Assembly (NCBI RefSeq): GCF_020085105.1
Contig: NC_058043.1
Location: 20,170,667-20,234,666, forward strand
Reading direction: 5' to 3'
From: Siniperca chuatsi
Taxonomy: Eukaryota > Chordata > Actinopteri > Centrarchiformes > Sinipercidae
Length of the DNA stretch: 64,000 nt
A program made the position numbers and the translations under genes. Under the pieces are notes generated by a model that saw nothing but the letters and a program-made list of their open reading frames with translations, was not told the origin of the DNA and ran no database searches. Positions 27,235-39,225 of the stretch are shown here, piece after piece. The stretch's first letter is position 1. Every line of letters begins with the position of its first letter.

Positions 27235-29581
27235 TCATATTTTTTCTGCATTTGAAATAAGCTATTACTGTTAAAAGACAACAAGAGGCCTCTCTTTGTG
27301 TCAGCTCCCCCTCCCCTACAAATACTAGCATTTAACTTTACCTCAATTTCCTTGTTATTCCATTTCATGACAGAACTAATTTTTAATAATGTGTCTTTTC
27401 ATCCTCTGGTTTTATTGTGATTCATAAATTTGTTTCATATCACTGTAATACATGTCTTGAATACATGATTATTTTTTAACCTGTGCTGATGTTGTAATTG
27501 ACACCGTTTAATTAAGTGCTCTTGTGATAATATTATTTGAACTCGCAGTATGAAAAAAAAAAGTGTGTTGCTTATTCTACGTCTGTGTTTTCGTGGCATG
27601 GCTTACATCACCTGAAATACCATCTAACCATACGGAGACATCACATTATCCTAATTTCAGTCCTGATGAAAGTGAATACAAAAGGCTTCATATAATACAA
27701 GACCAATTAGACACAAAACATTATATAAAAACTATTTAGAAAGAACACCAGAACCAGAGCATTAAAAACCGAACTAAAGTAAATAGGTAAAATACATGTA
27801 CTTTATCAAACTCAGCTCAGTAACAAACATTTATGTAACTTTTATTAACTCTGAGCTCACTCATGAACACCAAACCAAATGTAAAGGAGCTCTGATTTCC
27901 CCTTTAGATAGAGGTCTACTTTGCCATCTGTTGGACAAGTAATGTAACAGCATGTCAGGCCAAAATACTTCAGGGAACAAAATTAAAAACTTTGAGCCAG
28001 CGAAGTTTCACAGGAACAGATTACCTATCATCTTGCAAAGGGGGAAAGTTACATTTATTTTCCAGAATATGTCCATTCCTTTAGTTACATGACAGTTTCT
28101 TTAAACACACTCTGAAGGCACCACCAAAAGAGTCCTGATTTTTAGCATCACAACTATCCAAATCTCTGCTTTCAAGCACTCTAATCTATTCATTATAACT
28201 TCATAAAAACTAGACGTCAGCTAAGCTGATCATTACAGTTTCTTCACCAACATCTTTAAAACAAAAGTTGATGAGAAGTCTTGTTCTTCCCTTCAAGCTG
28301 CTTATGATGGTGATTACTTTATCATGTTGTGAATATTTCAAATATAAGTCAAAACATATGACAAATCAGCATCAACATTATTGACTCCTTTTATTTTGAT
28401 ATGTGTGGAATGTAATTTCAGTTACAAGTATAAATTTATGTCATTCACTGTTACATCTGAACATTTAATACAAAGCTCAGGACAAGTCAAAAATATCTAG
28501 ACCCATAAAACACATCAAATTACAGTAACATCATATTTTTTGCATTGTCTGAAAATGAAACACAAAAACAATTTGATTACTTGATAAATTGTCAAATACT
28601 CACTGCTGTGAGCTCCAAATGCTAAACAGAGCCAGAGATATTGTCAAATGAAGGAAGTTTAAAAACAACGTTTGATCAGTTAAACATTTGAAGTCAGAGT
28701 AATGTAACTTTACTGGTTCATTACAACAAACCAAATCCTTTGACCTGACAGGAAATTAATAGGAAAATAAAATGAATTGTTGATGACAACAACATAAACA
28801 GCCAATGATATCTGAACAGCGTTGGTTGCAAATGACCTGATTGTTCAAGAACGGACCACAGTGCCACCACACAGCCCTACAATAGCAGCACTACAGTTAC
28901 AGCACTACAGTAACAGCACTAACCTACTATCAGCTCATTTAGTGGAGGGAAAAAGCATCTCCTCTGAGCTGCTGTTTCTCCGATGCTTTGTGCATCATGG
29001 CAGCCAGCACAATATATAATCAAGTATTAGCATGTGAACCAGTATTATGATGAAATAGGCCTGTGTGATAAAAGTAATACAAAAAGACAAAAGAGTCAAT
29101 ACAAACATTAATATCTTGCCTGAAACCCACAAAATGATATGCAGCTAAATGCAGCGAACTGCAAACATTCCATTTTCAAATTTCTATAAATGTATTAAAA
29201 TTGTTCTGCTTTTTCCCATATGACAGAATCAGTTGTCAAAATTGCGATTTTCATTTAAAAGTGTCACATGATGTATTCCATCAAAACTGAACTTATTTGT
29301 TAATTTTGGTAAAGATCCACCTTAAAACCCAGGGAATGTGATGTGATACATTATTTGTAAACAAAATTAAAATTGTAAATCCCTTCAAAACACCAAATAA
29401 GTCAATTTAATGCAGTAAATAACTTCAATTAAACTATTATTTAATATATGTGTGAAAGTAGTGCGTGCAAAAGTACTAATAAATGGCACAGATCAATTCA
29501 TGTGCAGTTTGGAAATCAATATACATTCTTAGGTGCTCATGCAAATTATTGATCTCAGATGAGGTGAAAGGGTCTATTCTT

Positions 29582-29677
29582 AAAAAAAAACAACAAAAAA
29601 AAAAACAATTTTAAATTGCAATTAAATGCAAAAAAAAACAACAAAAAAAAAAACAATTTTAAATTGCAATTAAATGC
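29582..29677. repeat. Perfect 2 x 48-bp tandem duplication
   Basis: The unit consists of nine A, CAAC, eleven A, then CAATTTTAAATTGCAATTAA and ATGC. It occupies 29582-29629 and is repeated without a mismatch at 29630-29677. Confidence 0.95.
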
Positions 29678-30295
29678 AAAGTGTACATCAATCAGAGACA
29701 TCCAAAGAGACAAATTTCAGCAAGTTCCACAATCCACAAATGTGCAAACATACAGTATTACCTCGCAGGCAGAGAGAGTACAGCCTGCAGCAGGTAAGCT
29801 GATTATTTCTCGCTGATGTGTTTGGTTATAAAAGGGAATGTTGTTTCTAATGTAATCTGACAACTTTAAAAAGTGCAAATGCAGCTAATTCAATTTCCCT
29901 AAATTCAAAATAAAAACAGGACAAAGGCCGTATATGAAAGATAAAAAAATAAACGTTCTAGTTAAGATCAGCAAGGCAGTAAATAAGATGGCATTTTCCC
30001 TTTCTTAAAAAATCTGTATCTTATAACCCCACCTTGCTGCCTTTGATTACCTGTACCTGATCTTAGCTTCCCAAATGCAGTTACCAGCTGTGTGTGTCTG
30101 AAATGTTCAGACTGACTCTTGTGTAGTTATGATTGGAGCCAAAACAGCAACAGTCCCGTTCCAAATTCTTACAGAGCTCACTGCGTTTTGTAAACAGGTA
30201 AATCCTGACTTGTGTCCAGGCAGCTGTTAGTATACAAAGAGGTTACCAAAGAGGTAAACGGTCAAAGCAGCATGGAGTATATTCCATGTTTATCC

Positions 30296-30298
<3 letters not shown>

Positions 30299-30386
<88 letters not shown>
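30299..30386. repeat. (TA)n microsatellite, about 88 bp
   Basis: Uninterrupted TA tract between avil and the LRRFIP-like gene. It generates spurious Tyr-Ile ORFs on both strands. Confidence 0.97.
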
Positions 30387-30390
<4 letters not shown>

Positions 30391-30543
30391 TAAAAAAAGA
30401 AGACAGATATTAAGAAGAAAATATTGGCAAATAATATAAAGTAGTCATTAGAGGAATTCCAGCTAGTAAACCAGCTCAATCCTGAGTTCCTTTGCTGTGA
30501 ATTTAAGACTGAAACTTACAGCTCTACTACAGTGTATTACAAC

Positions 30544-30862
30544 TAGGGCTGTAACTAACCATTATTTTCATTATCAATTAAGCTACCGATTATTTTCTCG
30601 ATTAATTAGTTATAAGAAGTTAAAAAAATAGTGAAAAATGACCATCATAATTTCCCAGAACCCAAAGTAACATCCCAATCCCAAAGATACTGTCAGATAT
30701 GACAGAGAAAAACAGCAAAACCTCACATTTGAGAAGCTGAAACAAGCAAATGTTTGGCATTTTTACTTGAAAAATGACGGAAATGATAAATTGATTGTCA
30801 GAATAGTTGCAGATGATTAATTTTCTTTCAATCGACTAATCAACTACTTTTTGGAGTTCTGA
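30544..30862 (-). repeat. Non-autonomous repeat (AGRGCTGCAAC ends), inverted copy
   Basis: Starts TAGGGCTGTAACTAACC and contains, on the minus strand, TCATTTTTCAAGTAAAAATG and GGGAAATTATGATGG as in the copy at 5621-5911. Opposite orientation to that copy. Just downstream (3') of the LRRFIP-like gene. Confidence 0.72.
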
Positions 30863-31003
30863 ATGTTATTGCTGGCCTCAGCGGTTTCTACGAACATAAA
30901 TATCAGATATGAGTTAAACTGCAAACCAAAGAGCTCTTGAATTACACCAAATGATCAATAATTACCTTTGACCTTTTGCCCAGTAGTAGGTAAAACATAT
31001 TAG

Positions 31004-34000
31004 TTACGACATGACACAGAGTTCGGGGGGTTTGGGGTCTTGGGTCTCGGTGTCATTGACCAGGCAGTTGTTAATCTTCTCTTTATTCTCTGAATCATCA
31101 GGCAGCTCCAAAGTGTTTGCTTCACCCGGAAACATCCTGTCCTGCTCTGGAGTCTCAGCAGACGCATCCTCATAGGCACTTATGCTGTCTGAGTCGTGCC
31201 TGTCCGGAGAAGGATCTCGTCCGTCAACAATCTCAACACCGTTTTCGTAAGGCCTCCGCAGGACCCCGTCTTCAAAGAACGGGTTGTCCAGTGCAAGAGA
31301 GGGTGTGTGGCTCAGTGGCTTACTGATCATCTTCCGCAGCTTCATCAGGATGCCTCCTTCATCTACTGCCTCTTCATTCTGTCCGTCTTCCTCTGACGCT
31401 CTGCTTTCGCTGCTGGGAGCTTTTTCTTCTCTGTGCGCGGCTTTCATCGATTCCTTGGCATCGTTTTTCATTTGGTGTCCTTGTCTTCTTACCTCATCCA
31501 CACTTCCATGTGTGTTCGCTGGAGCAGGTGGTTCGTTATTCCTTTCCTGCAAAGAGAAATGTAATTGTCCATAAGAGCAAGTGTCCTTTCAGATCAAACA
31601 AAACATACAGTAGTTGCATTTGAAGTTATTTTGTTTGAATTTGCCTGTCAGTTCAATGCCATCCTTACCAATATGGAAGCAAAGCAACTGAATACACAAT
31701 TGTGAACTACTGACATTAACATAAACTACTGAATACTTAATGTTGAATATTAAACATCAGAGTTTATCATATTGAAATATTGTTTGATTTCCCCTCATTG
31801 AAACTATTTGAAGGTCAGTTTAAGTTTTTGAAATTTCAACAACATTTTTTTTTTCTGGGGTTAACAAAGGTTAGTCAAAAATGAATTTTGGAATGTCACC
31901 AATCCAATTTGATTAGATTTTTTGACTTAATTTTTTTTATTTAAAATTTCAAATGACCAGTTGAATTTTGAGCAACCTGAATGCAGTTTTTTTTTTAATA
32001 TTGGATATTTGATTTCTAAATATGAATTTGTGAGCTCTAAAAAAAGAAAATAGAACTATTTGAAATTATCTTCGGGAAATTTCAAAGAGGAATTCAAACC
32101 ATATAAATTCAGGTAGATGGTAATATTTCAATGCTATACATTGAGTGGAATTAAAATTTTAATATTAAGTATTCAATAGCCGTTAAATTTCATAATTAGG
32201 CATTGAAGTGCTTATAAACTTAAAATTCTTATGGCCTTTCTTGGCTTCCATATATACCAGTGATGACTTGGCTCTGTCTAGCTCAACATCTCATTTGACT
32301 GTAAATATAATTTGTTAATGCTCAAATTTAATACTGTATGTCTTTTTCCAGTGACAAGCAACACACCATGAGGAACTGAGTGTACCATTACAGTAGATGA
32401 TGTGCTGCCATAGCCAGTGACATACTGTTACTTATTAGAATAAATCGGCAAAGAAAGGTTAGAAAAACAAAAACGTGCACCATCTCCATTATTCACATTT
32501 AATAAGAAGTGATCACAGTCCTGACGCAGCAAGACTTTACATCTTCATACATCAATTCAAAAACCTTGTGCCTCTAATTTTATGTGGTGTTCTCCTTTTA
32601 ATTGTCACATTACCTCTTTTAATCTCTCCACTTCTTGCATCAGAGAGCAGACCATGCTCTTCAGTTTCCTCTTGGCCTCCCTCTCTTGTTCCAGCTCCTA
32701 CAAATGCAGAGAGAAATAGCGGCACAATGAGATGACCAGCAGCTTGTTAGTGTCATACTTTGTTACAACGAGGAACAAAAACAAACTTCTCATTAGAAAG
32801 GATGAAGACTAAAAGAAGTCTTTATGTGGCCTCGACGTACCAAACTAAGCTGTCCAGCTTCCCTCTGGGCCTCAGCCAGCAGCTCCTCTACACCCTCCAG
32901 AGTGTCCTGCAGAACGTCCACCTGGAACAACAGAGCCTCTCGCTCGACCTCCAGCCCACGCAGCTCCTGCACCACCTCGTCATAGCTGGCCTGCAACTCC
33001 AGCTACACCACAAACACAGTTACAAATCAGTGTGGGCAAGTGGGTGGGCAAGTGTTTAGCAAGCTCTCAGAGGCATCAGTGGGAGGCCTTATCTGGAACT
33101 GTGACAATCCCTCCATATGTAAAGGAATATGCATCACTGCAGTGATCTATTAGACCTGACAGGCCTGTGAACAAGACTTCAAATAGTAATAATCGTCATA
33201 ATCATAATTACAGTAAGACAGACTCACCATTTCTGGGAGTCCCATCAAGAGGTCCTGCTCAGACTGCTGAAAGGAAAGAAATCTTTAAAAAATTGTTCAA
33301 TTGAAAATTTAATTAAGTTTAATTAAGATAAACATGTTCTAAAAGGCCGTATAGGATCCTTTGCCTTTGGTTCTCTCATTAACACAAAACAACTATAACA
33401 GGAACACTTGTACAACGCATTACCTGCAAATTACAGCATTAAAATTACCATAGAGTTAACTCACAAATTAAATCATAAGCTTTATAAAGTACCATCTGTT
33501 GCAGGACTTCAATTAATGTTTTGGTAGTTTGTTTATGTTACTGAGATGCTCCTTTACTTTTATTGATGACATCATGCATAACAGCTCTTACTTGCTTACT
33601 GGGACACTTGAACAGAACAGAGCCATCGATAATGTTATTAGTGTCACCTCTGCTTTTCCTACGATGACAAGTTAAAACGTCTGCTGTGAAAAAGGCCTAT
33701 TAGTCCTTGGAGAAAGTTTGTTGACGTAGACCGAAAGATAACAGATCTTTTTAAGGAATTATTAGGAATTTTAACTAAATTGCAACTGCAAACGTTTTTT
33801 AATCATACTTTATTTTGATAGCAGCTGTTACCAAAAATGGTGCCTACATAGTATTTAGATAGGGTCAAATGTTTGATAGCTGTGGTAGCAGAAACTGTAA
33901 TGTATGGGTTTGTTTGAAGAGCACCAACACGTCACCTGGTCGACCTTGTGTTTTTATTTTATTTTCATGTAGTTTCTCTTCTAGCGTCACAGAATCTGAC

Positions 34001-35374
34001 GAGTCACAGACTTTGGTACACCGAAATCGCAGCTATCAAAATGTGTGACCTTATCTAAATACTGTACTATGGAGGCACCAGCTCTCAAAACACATTATGT
34101 GATTAAGTATGATAAAAACATTTGCAGTGGCAATAAAGCTGACATTCCTAATCGGGTCATGAATATGATGGGTCACAGAATTTGGTGCGGCACCGGCTTA
34201 TGAAGATTTATTTGCATCAGACTCATTGCCTTTCCACAGTAGTGTTAAATTTAGAAAACAGAAAAGTGCCAGTGACAGAGAGACAGAGATACACAAAGAC
34301 AAGAAATCAATTTTCAAGCTTTTGACCCAACCATCCTGACAGGGACACACTTTGTCCCAACAAGTTGAGTGATTGCAAGTGTGGATTTTCTGTAAATAAA
34401 CGTTTAATTCATCATCTTCATGACATGAGACACCAAATAGATATGAAGCTGTATATTAGGACCTAGGTCAAGTGTATGTCTCATAAGTGTTAAGTAGAAG
34501 AACCAATACAACAATCTAAAAAATACTCTGTAACAAGTAAAATTTCTTCATTAAAATTGTAGTAAAAGTACAAAAGTATTATCACCAAAATGTACTTTAA
34601 GTATCAGAAGTAAAATTACTCATTCTGCAGGAAAATGTCCCCATGTCACTGAGAAATTATTATATATGACATAATCTCAAAACTGTACGTAAACACAGTA
34701 CTGGAGTAAATGTACTTTCCACTAGTCTTCTGTATTAGCATTAGATTGCAATGATAATGACACACGAGAGACATACACTGGAGACATACACTGGAGACAT
34801 CCAGGACCAGGGACAGGTTTGATTAGCTAGAGATCATTACAATGTACAGGTGTTTCTGTTCACTCTTGGCTCCTGTTGTTCATGTCACCTGGCTCCTACC
34901 TGACTGTCACTCCTCTTCTTCGGGGCGCCTGCTCGGCTGTCGCTCCGTGTCAGACGCCTGGATGAGCTGTCGGTCTGATAAGGAGACAAAACCACACCTC
35001 AGGTGGAGCCTAACATCACCTACAGTCAGAGCAGCGACACAAGACGCTAGCTGATAATGGGAAAGTGAACTGAAGCTCCAGGTCTGACAAAAAGAGTCTG
35101 ACTGTTCGTTTGGGCCGCTGTTCAGTCTTAAAACAGTTATCACAAGGTCTGAGCTTCACACTGACTACATTTCCTAACGTTAGATGTTTAGAGAGGGGTA
35201 ACACTACCATAACGTTAGCTTTAGCATTAGCTCTAAACAAACTGTCACTAATGACGCCGTGATTTCTCCGCTCACCTCTTTTATAATGCTGCGGAGAGAC
35301 TCATCCTCGCTCATTCCCCGAGATAACGTCCGCTTCTTTGGCGAACCACTGCTGTCCAGGGCGACTGAATGCAT
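31004..35374 (-). CDS. LRRFIP1/2-like acidic coiled-coil protein (6 exons, 333 aa)
   Basis: Minus-strand exons: 35374-35276, 34974-34900, 33266-33228, 33002-32841, 32697-32614 and 31546-31004. Every exon is a multiple of 3 with phase-0 GT-AG junctions. The N-terminus is basic and serine-rich (GSPKKRTLSRGMSEDESLR, then SSSRRLTRSDSRAGAPKKR). Residues of about 72-155 form a coiled coil (SYDEVVQELRGLEVEREALL, FQVDVLQDTLEGVEELLAEA, then a heptad-rich QEREAKRK region to EVERLKEE). The C-terminal 180 residues are acidic and likely disordered, with KLRKMISKPLSHTPSLALDNPFFEDG and the end CVMS. The QVDxLxDxLExxEExLAE pattern resembles the LRRFIP1/LRRFIP2 coiled coil (cytoplasmic Flightless-I binding and TLR signalling), but full identity is uncertain, so I give no symbol. 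No signal peptide or membrane segment. Gene structure is secure; family call is moderate. Confidence 0.8.
33594..33703 (-). mobile_element. Palindromic MITE family, copy B (half element)
   Basis: On the minus strand it reads AATAGGCCTTTTTCACAGCA, ACTTGTCATCGTAGGAAAAG, ATTATCGATGGCTCTGTTCT and CAAGTGTCCCAGTAAGC, then stops. The other half of the palindrome is missing. In an intron of the LRRFIP-like gene. Confidence 0.8.
33761..34152. mobile_element. Long inverted-repeat (foldback) element in LRRFIP-like intron
   Basis: Left arm 33761-33882 and right arm 34030-34152 are imperfect reverse complements. ATTAGGAAT, TTGCAACTGCAAACG, AATCATACTT, GGTGCCTACATAGTA, TTTAGATAGGGTC and TTTGATAGCTG on the left match the reverse complement of the right arm in order. 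The spacer is about 147 bp. No coding capacity; probably a MITE. Confidence 0.75.
34500..34725 (+). repeat. Fish interspersed repeat, AGTACTGGAGTAAATGTACT type
   Basis: Diverged relative of the repeat at 1-223: AAAAGTACAAAAGTATTATC, AATGTACTTTAAGTATCAGA, AGTACTGGAGTAAATGTACT, CTTTCCACTAG. Lies in the first introns of the LRRFIP-like gene. Confidence 0.55.
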
Positions 35375-36224
35375 TTTTTATGTTTTATAATAAGTTTTCG
35401 TTTATGTAACAGACACCTCCGAGCTCTCTCGGTGAAGTGGTGTTTGGTGTTTGTGTCCTACGCAGCAGCAGTCAGTGAACTGCCGACGCCCAGGCCGTGA
35501 TCTACGGAAAGCCACGGGGACCAAACTGTCTTTAACACCGCCCTCACTCCGCCCACACTCACAGAGAAGTCAAAGACCAGGCTGAGATGAGTCATTTTTT
35601 AGACTGTGGAGGGTTAAGAATAAATTAGTTCTTGTTTGTTTTGAAGTTCAGATAAGCACCACGGCGCATGTCAACCCTACGTGCTGAAACTCGTCGATGA
35701 CAACAAGGCCTGCCAAGTAATTCCAGGTGAGCTTGATGGTGTATGTGTATTTTGTGGACACATCAAGTAAATGAGGAACGTTTAGGGAAAGTGGGTACAA
35801 GAAAAGATGCTTACTGCACATAATTACAAAATACAATTACATTAAAATCTTCGTCCTTGCCAACCCCATGCAAAAACAGTTACATCATTCACAGCGGTTT
35901 TGAAAGCACCTATAATTCAACATATACAACGCAAAAATACTTTGAACGTCCTTAAACATGATATTACCAGAATTGGTCCACAATGCACATTATTTTTACC
36001 CCATCCTTTTTTATTTCAGTGGGGTCTCATGGAGTTCAACATGATTGTGTAGTCAGATCAGATAACACGATTGAGCACTAATCCTGTAATGTCAGCCTTA
36101 GCTTTACCTGTGATTCATGTATCTCCTTTAAGAATGTATCTATCAAAGTGCACTTTTCTTACCTTATTTTATTACTTTGTCAACTTAATTATGAGTGATA
36201 TCATCCACTCCGACCACTGGCTCA

Positions 36225-36478
36225 TAGGCCTTTTTCACAGCGCACATTTTGACTTGTCATAGAAGGAAAAGTACAGGTGTTACTAAAAACATTAACAATG
36301 ACTCTGTTGTATCCAAGTGTCCCAGTAAGTCATGACAGCGAGGCAGTGAGGCAGCATGCACAATACCAGGACCCTGAAACCCTGAAGCAATTCAGCCATC
36401 ATTAATTATTATTTACACCTGTTATTTAACTACTGTTAACTACTGCATGTCAAAATGTCTTCAGTGGAAAATGCCTGA
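36225..36478 (+). mobile_element. Palindromic MITE family, copy C
   Basis: Begins TAGGCCTTTTTCACAGCGCA and ends in the degraded inverse GCATGTCAAAATGTC...AATGCC. Between are CCAGTAAGTCATGACAGCG and GCATGCACAATACCAGGACC. Both arms recognisable. Confidence 0.85.
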
Positions 36479-37290
36479 GGTGGCTCATGGTGAATATGAA
36501 GGTGCATACAGCTTTACAGCTCTCTCCTGCTTCCATAGCATCATCATCACACCTGAAACCAGTGAACTGCTGAAGCACTCTGAGTTTCTTGATAATCATG
36601 GCGGATAAATGTCTAAAAGCTCAGCGTCAGAAGGTTGGATTGAGGGTCAAAAAGTCCAGCAGCTCCTGAGGCCTTCATCTCCGACTCAAAAATGGGGGCT
36701 TTCCTCTCTGGGAAGAAGGTCTTGGTGCCGCAGACTCAAGAGTTGTTTATGCGCTGACGAGACCGCGTTGAGTATTTGGTCCACAGGTAGAGTTGGAGCT
36801 TACAGCAGCAGCAAATTGAGATGGTCGAGACAGAGCCCAGTTCTGTTCCCCAGATATTTAGTCTCTTGAGCTCTTAATCAGACTTCAAAGTATTACATTT
36901 ATACAGATCCCCACTAGGAGAATTAGCTGAATGAGTGTGTGCATCAAATGCAGAGAGAAACACTGATCATCGTGATATAGTTTTTAGATTTAGGGTTCAT
37001 ATATCTATAAGCACATCTAAATAACAAAACAGTTTTTGCATCTGTTCATCAGACATACAGTATTTGATGCTAAGCATTTACAATGCAAATTAGCATTTCT
37101 TTTCATCGAAGGTCATAAACACAATACGCAACAACATGAGCATCTATTTTATGGTGTGGACCAGGCGCTCTGTGACTGCACTAGATGACACCAGTGAAAG
37201 GAAAAAGCCCAAAGCTTGTCTGTATTACCACCCGCTGGATTCAACAGCTCTCTAACAAGCGTCCATTCAATGTGTAGCACAAAGCAACAG

Positions 37291-37400
37291 CTCAACATTT
37301 TGGGACATAAACGTATTCACTTTCTTGCTAAGGGTTAGATGAGAAGATCAATACCACTCTTATATCGGTACGCGGCACATAACCCCCATAAAACCTTTAT
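37291..37400 (+). repeat. Fragment of the ACATTTTGGGA...GTTAGATGAGAAGATC palindromic repeat
   Basis: CTCAACATTTTGGGACATAA, GTTAGATGAGAAGATCAATA, CCACTCTTATATCGGTACG match the arm of the larger palindromic element at 59966-60690. Only one arm end is present. Confidence 0.65.
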
Positions 37401-38771
37401 GTGTTTTTGCTAAAATATAAAAAGCGAACGAGTGTCTTGCTTTATCCCTTGTGGACTAGTCTATGGTTTTGATCTATTTAATTTAGATAAGTCTTGTCAC
37501 TCAAACTGTATTTGATTATTGAAGACGTTTCAGGATAGCAGCTGTGAAAAACGTGAAGGGATCAGGAGAACAGTGTTTCCCATATATTAATGTCTGCGTA
37601 GCCCCACCCAAGTACATTAACAGACAACAGTGGGAGCAACAGCAGGATTCATTTCCAGTGCACTAATGCATGATCCACGCTAACTTAGTTTTTTGTCATA
37701 TCAGTATTTGAACAATACATATTTAATACTGCCATATACCCAGTCTATATGAGCTAATGACTAGAGGGCTCTGTTTTACAATGAAGTACCACAATCTGAC
37801 CACAATAAGGAGTGACAGAGGCAGCACACATGAAAACTACTAACTGAAACAAGGTATGTTCAGCTGCAACTCTGTTTTCCTCCAGCAGATGACACTAGTG
37901 GGTCAGTGGTGCCTCACTGAGAGCAGGCAACTAAAATATCACAGCTTTTATTGAGCACATATACAGTCATGAATACAGTATCTGTCTATGGTTTGTAGTT
38001 GGGCAACATTTTGATCAGATCCTGTGACACTTTGACTTATAGATCAAATGTGACACACAGAAAGCTAAAAATTCTAAAATCCACAGTAATTCATGAAGAC
38101 CATTTAAAAACATGTGACATTTTCATAAGGCTTATACCAACTGCACTGATTAGTACAAATGAATGTAGGCCTATATACTTAATAATAGAGTATGCAGACC
38201 TGCTGCTACTACATGACTTCAGTCAATGTATTAATATAGGCTATTAACTTAACACTATTTTTTATTATTACCATAGGACGCAGCTTTTTAAAACCACATT
38301 TGTGCATTTTACAGCCCTTGATTTTGAATGAATAGGCCAGTTATTACTTCACTCGTTCACACAGATACTTTGACGCTCAGTTTGGAGAGTCTCGTATCGG
38401 ACAAGCTCGTGCAACCTCTAAATAATCTGCATCTAGACCGCTGGTAGGTCTATATGACGATTCCTCATCAGTGGCTTTCTTGTTAAAATGCACCATAGAT
38501 ATTGAGATGTGTGTGATTTAGGAGATGATGTGGAGGATTCGAGAGGAATCCATGAAGCTTTTTTTCAGTTTACACCATAATAAACCATTTATAACAACAG
38601 GCGCAGCGAGCCATAGTTTATGTCATCATCATAATAACCAAATTGGGCAATGTGAGACATTGTTTGTGCACTGTAAAACATTTATACTCTCATAACAGTG
38701 CGCGCACCCTCCCTTCGCTCTGTCCCTCTTGACTTGGTGACAGACCTAAAAGCCTTTTGTTGCAATCTTAG

Positions 38772-38815
38772 CCAATGGAGACGGATTACGACACCGGGCA
38801 GCTGAGATATATAAA
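38772..38815 (+). promoter_or_regulatory. gdf11: gdf11 core promoter: CCAAT box and TATA box
   Basis: CCAAT at 38772-38776 (in GCCAATGG) is followed 33 bp later by TATAAA at 38810-38815 (in ATATATAAAG). This predicts transcription starting near 38840 and a 5' leader of roughly 385 nt before the ATG at 39226. Spacing is typical; the actual start site is inferred. Confidence 0.6.
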
Positions 38816-39225
38816 GAGCCCCTTTTTGACCGCACTTGCACATTTTTCAGTGACACTTCTGAATTCACACACCTCCATGGACTAAATTGTACAGAAGACC
38901 CCAAAACAACCATTATACTACATTTTGAGCAGGCTATGCATTCATCAGACAGATAATTTGTTAACTTTTAATCAAACCAGCACGCACCGAGACACACTGG
39001 AACGTACTTTTTTTTTTTTAATTTATTGCAAAATCTCCAGCTGCAAAAAAGCAACTTCGGGGTGATCGTATTGGATTAGATGCATGCCACTGATTCCCTG
39101 CCTTTTGTAGGATAAGGCACACAATAGACGCACATCCGAGAGAGGGGATATAACGGGATAAAGCGAGTGAAAAGACAAGAAAAAATAAAGAAAAAAGTTG
39201 CATTGCCTGGTGTCCACGCATCGTC

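Larger units (their letters stand above)
27235..31003. other. Convergent intergenic region, avil to LRRFIP-like gene
   Basis: About 3.8 kb of AT-rich sequence that must contain the avil 3' UTR (+) and the 3' UTR of the minus-strand coiled-coil gene. ATTAAA near 27760 is a weak candidate poly(A) signal; no canonical AATAAA stands out just after the avil stop. It contains a 48-bp tandem duplication, a long TA microsatellite and one interspersed repeat, listed separately. I see no additional gene. Confidence 0.5.
35375..38760. other. Divergent intergenic region, LRRFIP-like to gdf11
   Basis: About 3.4 kb between the two start codons. The first 200 bp next to the LRRFIP-like gene are CpG-richer (CTCCGCCCACACTC near 35545) and probably its promoter. 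The rest is AT-rich with two repeat insertions listed separately (36225, 37291). No further gene seen. Confidence 0.5.

Noticed and set aside
30212-30479. Tyr-Ile repeat ORFs on both strands
   Set aside because: They are translations of the (TA)n microsatellite; no other coding signal.
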